NCBI RefSeq assembly: GCF_014648495.1
Contig: NZ_BMRF01000010.1
Span: forward strand, 62,001 to 126,000
Origin: Actinomadura cremea
GTDB taxonomy: Bacteria > Actinomycetota > Actinomycetes > Streptosporangiales > Streptosporangiaceae
DNA: 64,000 nt
Reading direction: 5' to 3'
In this document: one piece after another, positions 1 through 7,812 of the stretch
Numbering within the stretch: the stretch's first letter is position 1
How the letters are laid out: each line of letters starts with the position of its first letter
Made by a program: the position numbers and the translations under genes
Notes under the pieces: model-generated
Seen by the model: only the letters and a program-made list of their open reading frames with translations
What the model was told of the DNA's origin: nothing
The model's database searches: none

Positions 1-78
1 GAGCCACATGGCGCCCGCGAGCAGGATCGTCCCCCCGATGCCCGCGCCGCCCTGCAGGGCGGCCTTGCGCACGTTCAC
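1..78 (-). CDS. Membrane protein, N-terminal fragment
   Basis: This is the first 26 codons of a gene that runs off the left edge. It starts with GTG inside a GTGA overlap with the stop of the upstream gene at 75-77, so the two are translationally coupled. The visible residues start MNVRKAALQGGAG and continue into a hydrophobic stretch (GGTILLAGAMWL) that looks like a first membrane segment. Nothing more can be said about its family. The coupling to the anchored protein upstream and the position beside a mycosin suggest an accessory of the ESX locus, which is inference. Confidence 0.5.
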   Translation of the reverse strand, partial: MNVRKAALQGGAGIGGTILLAGAMWL

Positions 79-683
79 GGCGTCCCCGTCCCGACGGGCA
101 GGGTGTAGCGCGCGGCCATCTCGCCGCCCTCCGCCTGCACCCGCCACATGTACGTGCTGTCGGTGAACCCGTGGTCGTACTTCCACTCGCGCAGGCCGAA
201 CGTGAACGTCGCGGGCGGCTGCCCTGAGCCGAGCTTCCACATCACCGACGCCTCCACGGGCAGGTCGGGCTGGGCGGCGTCGGTCTTCGCGCCCGCGGCG
301 ACGCCCGTCACCTGGTCCGCCTTCACCCACTTGCCGTCCTTGGTGCGGGCGAACACGCCGTCCTGGAGCCCGCCGCTCCCGAGCCGAGCCGTCTCCTCGC
401 CCTTGTTGACGACGCGCATCCGGACGATCAGGAACTGCTCGCTCCCGCCCAGCCCGCTGTCGGCGACCCCGGCCCGCACGTCGTGCACCGTCAGCGAGAA
501 CAGTCCCGCGTCGATCGCCTCGCCGGGCGACTTCACCGGCTGCTTCGGCTTCTCCTTCAACCCCCCGGTCACCCAGAGCACCGCGACCAGCGCGACCGCC
601 GCGCACGCGACGGCCGACGCCCACACCACTCTGCGGCGCCTGCCGGTGGTGGGCTGGTGGGGGATGGGGGCGCTGTACTGCAC
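75..683 (-). CDS. Membrane-anchored extracellular protein, DUF4352-like
   Basis: A 202-aa protein with a short cytosolic start, an RRRR cluster at about residues 15-18, one membrane helix (about 20-42), and an extracellular domain of about 155 residues. The outer part contains alternating strands such as EQFLIVRMRVVNKGEE, which resembles the immunoglobulin-like fold of DUF4352 or telomere-protein-like exported domains. The family assignment is tentative. The start is a GTG at 681-683 with no strong ribosome site. It overlaps the next gene by GTGA. It lies downstream of the mycosin on the same strand, separated by 127 bases. Confidence 0.6.
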   Translation of the reverse strand: MQYSAPIPHQPTTGRRRRVVWASAVACAAVALVAVLWVTGGLKEKPKQPVKSPGEAIDAGLFSLTVHDVRAGVADSGLGGSEQFLIVRMRVVNKGEETARLGSGGLQDGVFARTKDGKWVKADQVTGVAAGAKTDAAQPDLPVEASVMWKLGSGQPPATFTFGLREWKYDHGFTDSTYMWRVQAEGGEMAARYTLPVGTGTP

Positions 684-810
684 CCGGCGATGGTAGTACG
701 CGCATATGTCAAAGATCTGTGACTATGCACGCTTATCGACCTTGCCGACCGTCCACGACGCCCGACGGCACCGGCCCGTCCGGCCGGGGACCGGACGTGC
801 GACGCCGCTG

Positions 811-2007
811 CTACGCGGTCTCGCCCGAGCGCTCGCCCGACGGCTCCACCGGTCCCGCGCGCCAGCCGCGGCGGCGTCCCGCCGGGATCAGCAGCCCGCC
901 CGCGACGACCAGCATCGCCGCGCCGACCGCGCCGCCCGCCACGCCGAGCGCCACGTTGCGGGTGGCGGTGTCCGGCTCGTCGGGCATCGCGATGGCCACC
1001 GGCCCCGCCGCGCCGCCCGTGCCGCCGCCCGAGCCCGCGCCGGGCGCGACCGCGGTCAGCGCCTCGAACGGGTTGATCATCCCGCTGCCGCTGCCCGCGC
1101 CCTTGTTGCCCGAGGCTGTCCCCTCGATCCGCTGCTTGACCTCGGCGGGCGTCGCGTCCGGGTACGCCTCCAGGACGAGCGCCGCCAGCCCCGCGACGAA
1201 CGGCGTCGCGAAGCTCGTCCCCTTCTGGACGGCGTAGTTGCCGTCGGGCGAGGTCGTCACAATGTCGTTGCCGGGCGCGATGACCGACACCGGCGTGTTG
1301 GGGTTCGAGAACTCGGTGATCTTCCCGTCCTGGCCTACCGCGCCGACCGAGATGACGCCCGGGTAGGCCGACGGGAACATCAGCGCGGGGACCTTGCCGT
1401 TCTTCCGGTCGATGTTCCCCGCGGCGGCCACCACCACGACGCCCTTGGCCAGCGCGTTCTGGACGGCCTGGCGCAGCCGCGGGTCGTCGCCGATCGACTG
1501 CGTCGAGACGTTGACGACGTCCGCGCCGAGCTTGACCGCCTCGTCGATGCCCTTGGCGGCCAGCCCGCTGTCGATGTTCTGCGCCTGGGCCGCGAACTTG
1601 ATCGGGATGATCTGCGCGCCGGGCGCGACGCCGACGAACGACGAGATCCCGGCCTTGGCCGCGATGATCCCCGCGACGTTGGTGCCGTGTCCGAGGCAGT
1701 CCTCCGGGCCCGTCTTCGTCAGGTCGACGCCTTTGACGACCTGTCCCTCGAGCTGCGGGTTCCGCGCGGTCACGCCGCTGTCGACGACCGCGACCTTGAC
1801 GCCCTTGCCGGTCGCCTTCTCGTGCGCCTTCTCGATGTTGAGCGTCTGCTGCGCCCACGGCACCCCGCCCTGGGAGAGCGCCTGCGCGTTCATCGCCCCC
1901 GCGGGGGGACGGCAGTTCGCGGGCGCCCGGGGCGCCGCGTGCGCCGGGGACGCGGCGTAAAGGGGGAGCAGGCACCCGGCCAGCACGGCGACCGCGCTCC
2001 ATCTCAT
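811..2007 (-). CDS. mycP: Mycosin-type subtilisin protease of the ESX system (copy 1)
   Basis: A 398-aa S8 serine protease of the mycosin family, anchored outside the membrane, which in ESX systems stabilises the secretion complex and processes Esp substrates. Order: signal peptide (1-24), N-terminal extension with C32, catalytic core with D76 (VAVVDSGV), H107 (LGHGTNVAG) and S265 (GTSFATPF), Gly-rich linker, C-terminal membrane helix (about 358-380) and a basic tail. C32 and C104 are placed like the disulfide that pins the N-terminal extension in known mycosins. The ATG at 2007 is chosen over an in-frame ATG at 2022 because GGGAG lies about 9 bases upstream and the signal peptide then begins MRWSAVAV. 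It diverges from the EspC-like module. Confidence 0.9.
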   Translation of the reverse strand: MRWSAVAVLAGCLLPLYAASPAHAAPRAPANCRPPAGAMNAQALSQGGVPWAQQTLNIEKAHEKATGKGVKVAVVDSGVTARNPQLEGQVVKGVDLTKTGPEDCLGHGTNVAGIIAAKAGISSFVGVAPGAQIIPIKFAAQAQNIDSGLAAKGIDEAVKLGADVVNVSTQSIGDDPRLRQAVQNALAKGVVVVAAAGNIDRKNGKVPALMFPSAYPGVISVGAVGQDGKITEFSNPNTPVSVIAPGNDIVTTSPDGNYAVQKGTSFATPFVAGLAALVLEAYPDATPAEVKQRIEGTASGNKGAGSGSGMINPFEALTAVAPGAGSGGGTGGAAGPVAIAMPDEPDTATRNVALGVAGGAVGAAMLVVAGGLLIPAGRRRGWRAGPVEPSGERSGETA

Positions 2008-2318
2008 GCCGGAAGCTCCCATCCATCGCCGTACACCGCCAAAGGAGACTTTAGAGGACGCGCGGTGCCGAACGCCGACCTCGCCCGCAAAGCCGCACGA
2101 CCCGCTCGTCCGCCCGTCCCGACACGTCGCCCGACCGGGGCGGGAGCGCCGTTCCGCGGGGCGCGCGCCGGACGGTTCGAGCGTCCGGCGCCGGCCCGAA
2201 CGTCCCACCAGCGGCGACGGCGGTTGGAACGTTGCCGTATCAGCTGGTATGACCTGCCGCCGTCCCCTAGTATCTTGGCCGACCCTGGCCACACGATCAC
2301 CGGATCCAGAGGACAGAC
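2008..2318. other. Divergent intergenic region, mycosin / first EspC-like module
   Basis: This 311-base stretch separates the minus-strand mycosin from the plus-strand module. No coding frame on either strand looks real. Promoters for both directions should lie here. A CTAGTATC element at 2267-2274 and TATCAG about 25 bases before it have loose counterparts (GCATCAG, CTAGCGTC) upstream of the third module, which hints at a shared promoter type. No operator was identified with confidence. Confidence 0.35.
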
Positions 2319-2618
2319 GTGACCCAGAAGTCCGCCGACCCCCAGCGGATCGCGCTCCACGGCAAGGACATCACCGACCAGGTCGTCCCCCGCCTGCAGA
2401 AGGCCGGCGACACCCTCAACACGGACGGCACCTTCAACCTCGAGGGCGGCGACTTCAGCGTCACGTGCGTCGGGGCGTCCACCGCCTACCCCATCGCGGT
2501 CCAGTTCGGCTTCGAGGACATCAAGCTGCTGATGGACACCGCCCAGAGCATGGCGGAGAAGATCAACACGGCGGCGAAGAGGTACGGCAACGCCGAACAG
2601 GCCAACACGCAGAAGTAG
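2319..2618 (+). CDS. EspC-like ESX secretion-associated protein, module 1
   Basis: A 99-aa helical protein. It resembles the EspC/EspF family (T7SS_ESX_EspC): an opening DPQRIALHG, two helices, and a C-terminal AAKRYGNAEQAN that matches the AAKIYSEADEA region of mycobacterial EspC. YGNAE fits the YxxxD/E type VII export signal. It lacks a WxG turn; the middle has the motif EGGDFSV instead, shared with modules 2 and 3. GTG start with AGAGGA upstream. It lies 50 bases before its EspE-like partner, the same order as EspF/EspE in mycobacteria. Export as a complex with that partner is inferred. Confidence 0.75.
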   Translation: MTQKSADPQRIALHGKDITDQVVPRLQKAGDTLNTDGTFNLEGGDFSVTCVGASTAYPIAVQFGFEDIKLLMDTAQSMAEKINTAAKRYGNAEQANTQK

Positions 2619-2668
2619 ACCGGTAGCACCGGTGCGCCGGACGGCGGCCATGACGAAGGGCGGGACAG

Positions 2669-4054
2669 GTGACCACACCGGGTAACGGAAGCTCCGGAAA
2701 CAGCGGCGGGACGACCAACTCCGGCGGCACCACCAACTCCGGCGGCACGACCAACTCCGGCGGCACGACGAACAGCGGCGGCACCACGAACTCCGGCGGG
2801 ACGACCAACTCCGGCGGGTCGACGACGTCGCCCACCACGGGCGCGCGCAACGCCGGGCTCGCGGGCGGCGGCGCGGCGGCGGGCGGCGCCGCGATCACCG
2901 CGCTGACGGGCGGTTCGGCGCTCGGCGCCGCCGAGTCGATGATGTCGATCGCCGTCGCCACGGCGAGCGCCGCCGTCATCCTCCCGCCGTCCATCATGGT
3001 CGCGCTCCAGTTCAAGCTCTCGACGGGCAAGCCGGCGAGCCTGGAGAAGGCCGCGAACGACTGGAGCACCGCCGCCGCGGAACTGCAGCAGGCGTCCCAG
3101 GACCTCCAGAGTCTCGCGCAGGGGATCCCGCAGCAGGCCTGGAACATGGACGACCGCGGCGCGTACGAGAGCAAGGTCGGCGACTACTGCCTGCAGCTCG
3201 ACGCGCTGCACAACTACCTCATGGCCGTCTCGATCGCGCTGACCGTCCTCGCGTGGGCGATGTTCACCTACGCGATCTTCGCCGTGGGCATGGCCGTCTA
3301 CCTCGGCGCGCTCGCCGTCCTCGCGGTGGCCGCGCTCGCGTCCGTCGTCGGCTCGGTCAGCTACCCGGCGCTCGTCGGCCTCGCGTCCACCGGCCTCACC
3401 ATCACGACCGTCTCGACCGGCATCCTCGCCGCCGCCGGGGTGATGGCGGGCGGCGTGATGTTCGGCGGTGCGGCCGTCACCGCCGACTACCAGGGCGACC
3501 ACGGCAACGCCGGGGCGGGCGACGCCTTCGGCGAGGCGTTCAAGAACGGCGCGGCCGGCGCCGCCGCGAACCTCGTGCAGAGCGGCGCGAACGCGGGCCT
3601 GGCCTTCCTCCAGCGGAATCCCGTCGCCAACAACTTCGGGGTCGGCGAGGTCGACCTGGACGCCGACCGCGACATCACCGAGACGTGGACGTACGGCGCC
3701 GGCGCCAAGGTGAACAGCCCCCTCGGGGAGACCGAGGTCGCGGGCAACATCAAGCACAACGACGAGGGCTGGGCCGGCGGCGAGTTCGGCGTCAACCACA
3801 AGTACGAGGACCCGAGCGGCACCGTCAACGGCACCGTGGGCGGCAAGGTCACCTGGGACGAGAACGAGAACGTCGGCGGCGGGTTCAAGGTCGGCGGCGG
3901 CCACACCCCCAGCGGCAGCCAGGGCGAGTACGAGGGCAACTGGAGCCACGAGGGCGACTACTCGGACAAGTACAAGGTCAACACCCCGGTCTACAACACC
4001 GAGGGTTCCTGGGCCGAGGGGCCGAAGGACGAAACCCCGCCCTGGGACAAGTGA
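2669..4054 (+). CDS. EspA/EspE-like ESX substrate with strand-rich C-terminus, module 1
   Basis: A 461-aa protein. Order: NSGGTT hexapeptide repeats (about 11-52), Gly/Ala-rich hydrophobic segment (about 65-110), helical WXG-like segment with QQAWNMDDRGAYESK (about 150-165), a long hydrophobic helical hairpin (about 180-265), the signature EVDLDADRD (about 329-337), then about 120 residues rich in Gly, aromatic and alternating polar residues, ending DETPPWDK. The N-terminal half recalls the EspA/EspE family; the C-terminal half is not a family I can name. Start is GTG at 2669 after a GAAGGG site. A terminator follows at 4066-4098. Confidence 0.6.
   Translation: MTTPGNGSSGNSGGTTNSGGTTNSGGTTNSGGTTNSGGTTNSGGTTNSGGSTTSPTTGARNAGLAGGGAAAGGAAITALTGGSALGAAESMMSIAVATASAAVILPPSIMVALQFKLSTGKPASLEKAANDWSTAAAELQQASQDLQSLAQGIPQQAWNMDDRGAYESKVGDYCLQLDALHNYLMAVSIALTVLAWAMFTYAIFAVGMAVYLGALAVLAVAALASVVGSVSYPALVGLASTGLTITTVSTGILAAAGVMAGGVMFGGAAVTADYQGDHGNAGAGDAFGEAFKNGAAGAAANLVQSGANAGLAFLQRNPVANNFGVGEVDLDADRDITETWTYGAGAKVNSPLGETEVAGNIKHNDEGWAGGEFGVNHKYEDPSGTVNGTVGGKVTWDENENVGGGFKVGGGHTPSGSQGEYEGNWSHEGDYSDKYKVNTPVYNTEGSWAEGPKDETPPWDK
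2700..2823 (+). repeat. In-frame 18-bp tandem repeats encoding NSGGTT
   Basis: About seven imperfect 18-base units encode NSGG(T/S)T at the N-terminus of the module-1 EspE-like protein. Units differ only at synonymous positions or S/T, so copy-number change would keep the frame. Modules 2 and 3 lack this repeat; module 3 instead has PTPQGE-type repeats at its N-terminus. Confidence 0.85.
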
Positions 4055-4065
4055 CCGCGCATTTC

Positions 4066-4098
4066 CGAACGCCGCCCCGTCTTGCGGGGCGGCGTTCG
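4066..4098 (+). terminator. Hairpin terminator after module 1
   Basis: A perfect 14-bp stem (CGAACGCCGCCCCG paired with CGGGGCGGCGTTCG) around a 5-base loop, 12 bases after the stop. There is no clear T run, as is common in high-GC actinomycetes. The outer half of the stem (CGAACGCCG) is the same as in the terminator of module 2. Confidence 0.75.
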
Positions 4099-4247
4099 CC
4101 GTATTCGGTGAAACCGTTCCAACGCACCCTGCGTCGAACGGTGGAACCGCGTGCCCGGAGACCGTGAGCAGCGCCTGAAGAACGACGCTCCCGAGAAGGC
4201 AAAGCCAGAACGGGGGCCGGGACGCGCCCCCCACTCAGGAGGTCGTT

Positions 4248-4550
4248 TTGGGCACCCAGCTCGATGTCAATCCGGACCGCATCGCGCAGCACGCCAAGGA
4301 GATCACCGGCTCCGTCCGCCCCGAGCTGGACAAGGGATTCCAGGAACTGAACTCCGCGGGCACCATCGAGGGCGGCGACTTCAGCATCACCGCGACCATG
4401 GCCGCCATGGCTTACCCGATGGCCCTGCAGTGGGCCTTCGAGGACCTCCAGACCCACCTGGACATGCTCGACGGATACGCCTTCAAATTGGAGGCCACCG
4501 CGAAGACCTATCGCAGCGCCGAAAGCGCCAGCACGATCCAGACGGTCTGA
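4248..4550 (+). CDS. EspC-like ESX secretion-associated protein, module 2
   Basis: A 100-aa paralogue of the module-1 EspC-like protein. Shared landmarks are NPDRIAQHAKEIT, EGGDFSI, the YPMALQWAFEDL core and TYRSAESAS, whose YRSAE fits the YxxxD/E export signal. The start is a TTG at 4248, decided by a perfect AGGAGG five bases upstream. It ends 11 bases before its EspE-like partner, so the pair is almost certainly one operon. The role is presumed to be co-export with that partner through ESX. Confidence 0.75.
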   Translation: MGTQLDVNPDRIAQHAKEITGSVRPELDKGFQELNSAGTIEGGDFSITATMAAMAYPMALQWAFEDLQTHLDMLDGYAFKLEATAKTYRSAESASTIQTV

Positions 4551-4561
4551 GGGAGCCTTTC

Positions 4562-5797
4562 ATGAGCGCGTTCAACGCCTACGACACCCTCATGGGCACC
4601 GCGGAGACCGAGACCACCCTCGCGTCCGTCCCCCTGCCCACGGTCATCCCGATCACCCTCATGTTCAAGCTGTCCAAGGGCGGCCCGGCGAACCTCGAGA
4701 CCGCCGCGAAGGCATGGGAGACGGCCGCCACCAGCATCGAGACGACCAAGAAGACACTGCAGGAGCGCGTCGGCGCCATCTCGCAGCGGGACTGGAACGC
4801 CACGGACCGCCAGGCCTACGAGGCCAAGGTCCAGGAGTTCGTCTCCCAGCTCGACGCCCTGCAGATGTTCTGCCAGGCGGTCAGCATCGGGCTGATGGTG
4901 TTCGCGTGGGCGCTCATGGCCTACGCGATCTTCGCGGTCGCGCTCGGCACCTTCCTGGCGGCGCTCGCCGTCATCGCCACGGCGGCCCTCCTCGGCGTCG
5001 TCACCGCGGGGATCTACGCGTCCTGCGTCGGTATCGCCGGAACCTGCATCGCGATCGTCGGCGTCTCGACGGGCATCCTCGCCGCGATGGGCACCGGGGT
5101 CGCGGCCGTGTTCCAGGGCGGTTCGATGCTGACGGCCTTCGTCTCGTCGCAGCGCGGCAACGACGCCGCCCTCACCGACTTCATGCAGGCGCAGGCCAGC
5201 GGCTCCGCGACCGCCCTGGCCAACCTCGGGCAGAACGCCATCAACACCGCACTGTCGGTCGTCGACTCGCGCGGCGGCGGCAGCTCGCCGCTCTCCGAGG
5301 TCGACCTCGACGCCGACCGCGACGGCGAGGGGATCTGGACGCTCGGCGGCGGCGCCACCTTCGAGACGGCGAACCAGACCGAGATCACCGGCGGGGCGCA
5401 CGTCCAGTACGGCGAGGAGCAGGGCTTCGTCGGCGGCGACGTGTCCGGCGGCGTGAGCACCCAGGGCGGCTGGAGCGTGGAGGGCGAGGTCGGTTACACC
5501 GACTCCGACGGCGTCGGCCAGGGCGACGACGGAACGCTCAACTACGGCGCCACGGGCGGCTACGAGGGCAGCGGCAACTACGGCGGCGAGGTCGGAGTCG
5601 AGGGCGAGCACGACTTCGAGACGGGCGACGGAAGCACGTCCGTCTCCGCGAACGGCACCTACAACGGCGGCACCGTCGGCGGATACACGCAGAACTACGA
5701 GTACACGGGCGACGGCCAGTCCCACTGGTCCGGCACCGGCACGACCCCCGTGGGCGACATCCCCGTAGGCGACGAGACCCCGCCCTGGGACAAGTAG
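4562..5797 (+). CDS. EspA/EspE-like ESX substrate with strand-rich C-terminus, module 2
   Basis: A 411-aa paralogue of the module-1 and module-3 large proteins. It starts at ATG 4562 after GAGGGAG and lacks the repeat-rich N-terminus. Order: hydrophobic PTVIPITLMFKLS segment, helical region with SQRDWNATDRQAYEAK (about 77-92), long hydrophobic hairpin (about 105-190), SEVDLDADRD (about 244-253), then about 150 residues of short Gly-punctuated alternating segments, ending in DETPPWDK. This tail is the longest of the three and is Gly, Thr, Tyr and Trp rich with no Cys, consistent with a secreted beta structure. Function unknown; export by ESX is inferred from the EspC-like partner. Confidence 0.6.
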   Translation: MSAFNAYDTLMGTAETETTLASVPLPTVIPITLMFKLSKGGPANLETAAKAWETAATSIETTKKTLQERVGAISQRDWNATDRQAYEAKVQEFVSQLDALQMFCQAVSIGLMVFAWALMAYAIFAVALGTFLAALAVIATAALLGVVTAGIYASCVGIAGTCIAIVGVSTGILAAMGTGVAAVFQGGSMLTAFVSSQRGNDAALTDFMQAQASGSATALANLGQNAINTALSVVDSRGGGSSPLSEVDLDADRDGEGIWTLGGGATFETANQTEITGGAHVQYGEEQGFVGGDVSGGVSTQGGWSVEGEVGYTDSDGVGQGDDGTLNYGATGGYEGSGNYGGEVGVEGEHDFETGDGSTSVSANGTYNGGTVGGYTQNYEYTGDGQSHWSGTGTTPVGDIPVGDETPPWDK

Positions 5798-5820
5798 CCG
5801 GAACGTTCCCACCCCCGACC

Positions 5821-5866
5821 CGAACGCCGTCTCGACGAACCCCCCGACTCGTCGAGACGGCGTTCG
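5821..5866 (+). terminator. Hairpin terminator after module 2
   Basis: A perfect 18-bp stem (5821-5838 with 5849-5866) around a 10-base loop, 23 bases after the stop. Its outer arm begins CGAACGCCG, as in the terminator after module 1, so the terminator appears to have been duplicated with the module. Confidence 0.8.
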
Positions 5867-6033
5867 TCATGTGCGCTGAACTGCGAACTCGCACCGCGAG
5901 ACGTCCGGTGCGCCCGAAACAGTCGGCCCGAAAGCCGCCGAGCGTACCGTCCAAAAAGTCGGCTTCGCATCAGTGGGGCCGAGCATCCACTAGCGTCCCC
6001 TTTCGCGTAGCCGACCCAACGGAAGCGGGGATC

Positions 6034-6345
6034 GTGGCACCGGGGCAAAAAGACGTCAATCCAGAGCGCATCGACAAGCACGGCAAGGACCTTTCGCAGA
6101 CGGTCATTCCCAAGATCGACAACGCGGGAAGACTGCTGAGCGAGCCGGGCGTCTACGACCTGGAAGGCGGAGACTTCAGCATCATCTGCCTCCATGCGTC
6201 CGTCGCCTATCCCATGGCCGTCCAATTCGCCTTCGAGGACCTCAAGGCGCAGAAGCGAGTCGCCGAGTCGTACGTCGAACGACTCGCGAAGACCGCATCC
6301 ACCTACGGCACGGCCAACGAGAAGAGCACGATCCGGCGTTCGTGA
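6034..6345 (+). CDS. EspC-like ESX secretion-associated protein, module 3
   Basis: A 103-aa paralogue with NPERIDKHGKDLS, EGGDFSI and YPMAVQFAFEDLK. The C-terminal export motif is altered: STYGTANEKS has N where the other copies have E at the fourth position after Tyr. GTG start at 6034 behind a GGAAGCGGGG site. It has its own promoter region after the module-2 terminator, and its stop lies 20 bases before the ATG chosen for the next gene. Confidence 0.72.
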   Translation: MAPGQKDVNPERIDKHGKDLSQTVIPKIDNAGRLLSEPGVYDLEGGDFSIICLHASVAYPMAVQFAFEDLKAQKRVAESYVERLAKTASTYGTANEKSTIRRS

Positions 6346-6365
6346 CGCAACGAGAGGCACGCGAG

Positions 6366-7781
6366 ATGACTCCGCCCCCCGAGGAACCGACCGCCGACAC
6401 CGACGGTCCCGGCAACGAGGCCCCACCCGGCGAACAGCCCACACCCCAAGGCGAACCGACCCCGCAAGGCGAGACACCCCCACAAGGCCAGAACCAGGGC
6501 CCGACCGCGCGTGAGGCCTGGCAAAGCCTCGATTCCGGCACACAGAGAAGGGCCGCAGGGGCCGGCGCCGGTGCGGGCGCCGGAGCAGCGGGAGCCGCCG
6601 CAGCAGGCGCGTTCATCCCCGGAAACTCCGTGGTCGGCGCCGCAGAAGGCCTGATGAACGGAGCGGTCGCCATGGCCGCTGCCGCCGGAATCCTCCCACC
6701 TGCTCTCGTCGTTGCGTTCCAGTTCAAGCTCGCATCCGGAAAGCCGCAGAACCTGGAGAAAGCGGCCAACAAATGGGCCGAGTCGGCCGCAGAAGTCCGG
6801 ACGGCGATCGAACAGTGGAAGAACTTCGTCAGCGGCATACCCCATGCGGACTGGAATGCTGACGACCGCGAGAAGTACCAGCAGACGGTGGACGACTACT
6901 GCCTGCAGATGGAATACCTGCATAACTACTGCATGGCAGTCCACTACGCTCTCATCTCCCTTGCCTGGGCGCTCTTCGTCTACGCGATCGCCGCCATCGC
7001 CATCGCAGCCTTCCTGGCAGCGCTGGCGACCGCCGCCGTGGCCAGCCTCGGGACCTTGTACGCGGCCTGCCTGTCCCTCGCGGGAACGGCGCTCACCGTC
7101 ACATACGTGATGACCGGCATCCTCGCCACGGCCGGTGAGATGTGCGCGGGCGTCCTGGCAGGCGGTGCTGCCGTAACGGTGAACAAGCAGGCCGAGCACG
7201 GCAGTAGGGAAGCGGCCACGGCCTTCAAACAGGCCCTCGTCACCGGCTCAGCAGGCGCCGGCGCCAACCTCCTGGAGGGGGCAGCCAATGCGGGCCTGGC
7301 ATGGCTGAACCGCGCGAACGGCGAGGTCGACGTAGTCCCGTGGGCGCCGAATAAGACGTGGGGGCACCGAGGCTACGGATTGCAGTCAATCGACCTGGAT
7401 GCAGATCGCGCCTACGATACGACTTGGAATGTCGGCGGCGGCGCAAAGATCAAAATTCCGCACGAGATGGGTCCGGAGTTCGAAGTATCCGGACACCGGA
7501 AGTATGGCCCTGAGGGTTATGCTGGCGGGGACTTTGAACTTAAAGGCAAACAGCCTGGCCCGGGAGTGGATCTCACCGGAGGCGTAAAACGCGAATGGAA
7601 TGCCGAGGGGGAAGAGAAAACTACCTACAGCACCGGCATGGAGCAGCAGCACACCGGAGCCAAGGGGGCTTACGAGGGCACCATTAATCCAGACGGTACG
7701 AGCGAAAACAAAGCGACCTGGGTTGCCCCTTGGGGTAGTCAAGAGAAAAATTTTGATCCACCCTGGGATAGTGGTAAATAG
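6366..7781 (+). CDS. EspA/EspE-like ESX substrate, module 3
   Basis: A 471-aa paralogue. The N-terminus is Pro/Gln/Glu-rich with repeated PTPQGE-like units (about 20-45), then a Gly/Ala hydrophobic segment, a helical region with PHADWNADDREKYQQ, a long hydrophobic hairpin, SIDLDADRAYDTTW, and a shorter strand-rich tail ending FDPPWDSGK. The ATG at 6366 is preferred, with GAGAGG about 9 bases upstream; an in-frame GTG at 6342 overlapping the previous stop would add 8 residues. From about 7350 the codons become less GC-biased than in modules 1 and 2. No hairpin follows, so transcription may continue into the next gene. Confidence 0.58.
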   Translation: MTPPPEEPTADTDGPGNEAPPGEQPTPQGEPTPQGETPPQGQNQGPTAREAWQSLDSGTQRRAAGAGAGAGAGAAGAAAAGAFIPGNSVVGAAEGLMNGAVAMAAAAGILPPALVVAFQFKLASGKPQNLEKAANKWAESAAEVRTAIEQWKNFVSGIPHADWNADDREKYQQTVDDYCLQMEYLHNYCMAVHYALISLAWALFVYAIAAIAIAAFLAALATAAVASLGTLYAACLSLAGTALTVTYVMTGILATAGEMCAGVLAGGAAVTVNKQAEHGSREAATAFKQALVTGSAGAGANLLEGAANAGLAWLNRANGEVDVVPWAPNKTWGHRGYGLQSIDLDADRAYDTTWNVGGGAKIKIPHEMGPEFEVSGHRKYGPEGYAGGDFELKGKQPGPGVDLTGGVKREWNAEGEEKTTYSTGMEQQHTGAKGAYEGTINPDGTSENKATWVAPWGSQEKNFDPPWDSGK

Positions 7782-7812
7782 CCAAGGTTGATGGTTGTGT
7801 CGGGAGGGTGAG

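Noticed and set aside
75-683. WXG100-like protein upstream of the left-edge membrane gene.
   Set aside because: It has a membrane anchor and a strand-rich outer domain, not a helical hairpin.
2700-2823. Possible CRISPR-like array because of evenly spaced repeats.
   Set aside because: There are no unique spacers and no cas genes; units are 18 bases, contiguous, and in frame as NSGGTT.
2486-4234. Long open frame antisense to the module-1 genes.
   Set aside because: It is Ala/Val/Arg-rich without recognisable motif; the plus-strand proteins share specific motifs across three copies.
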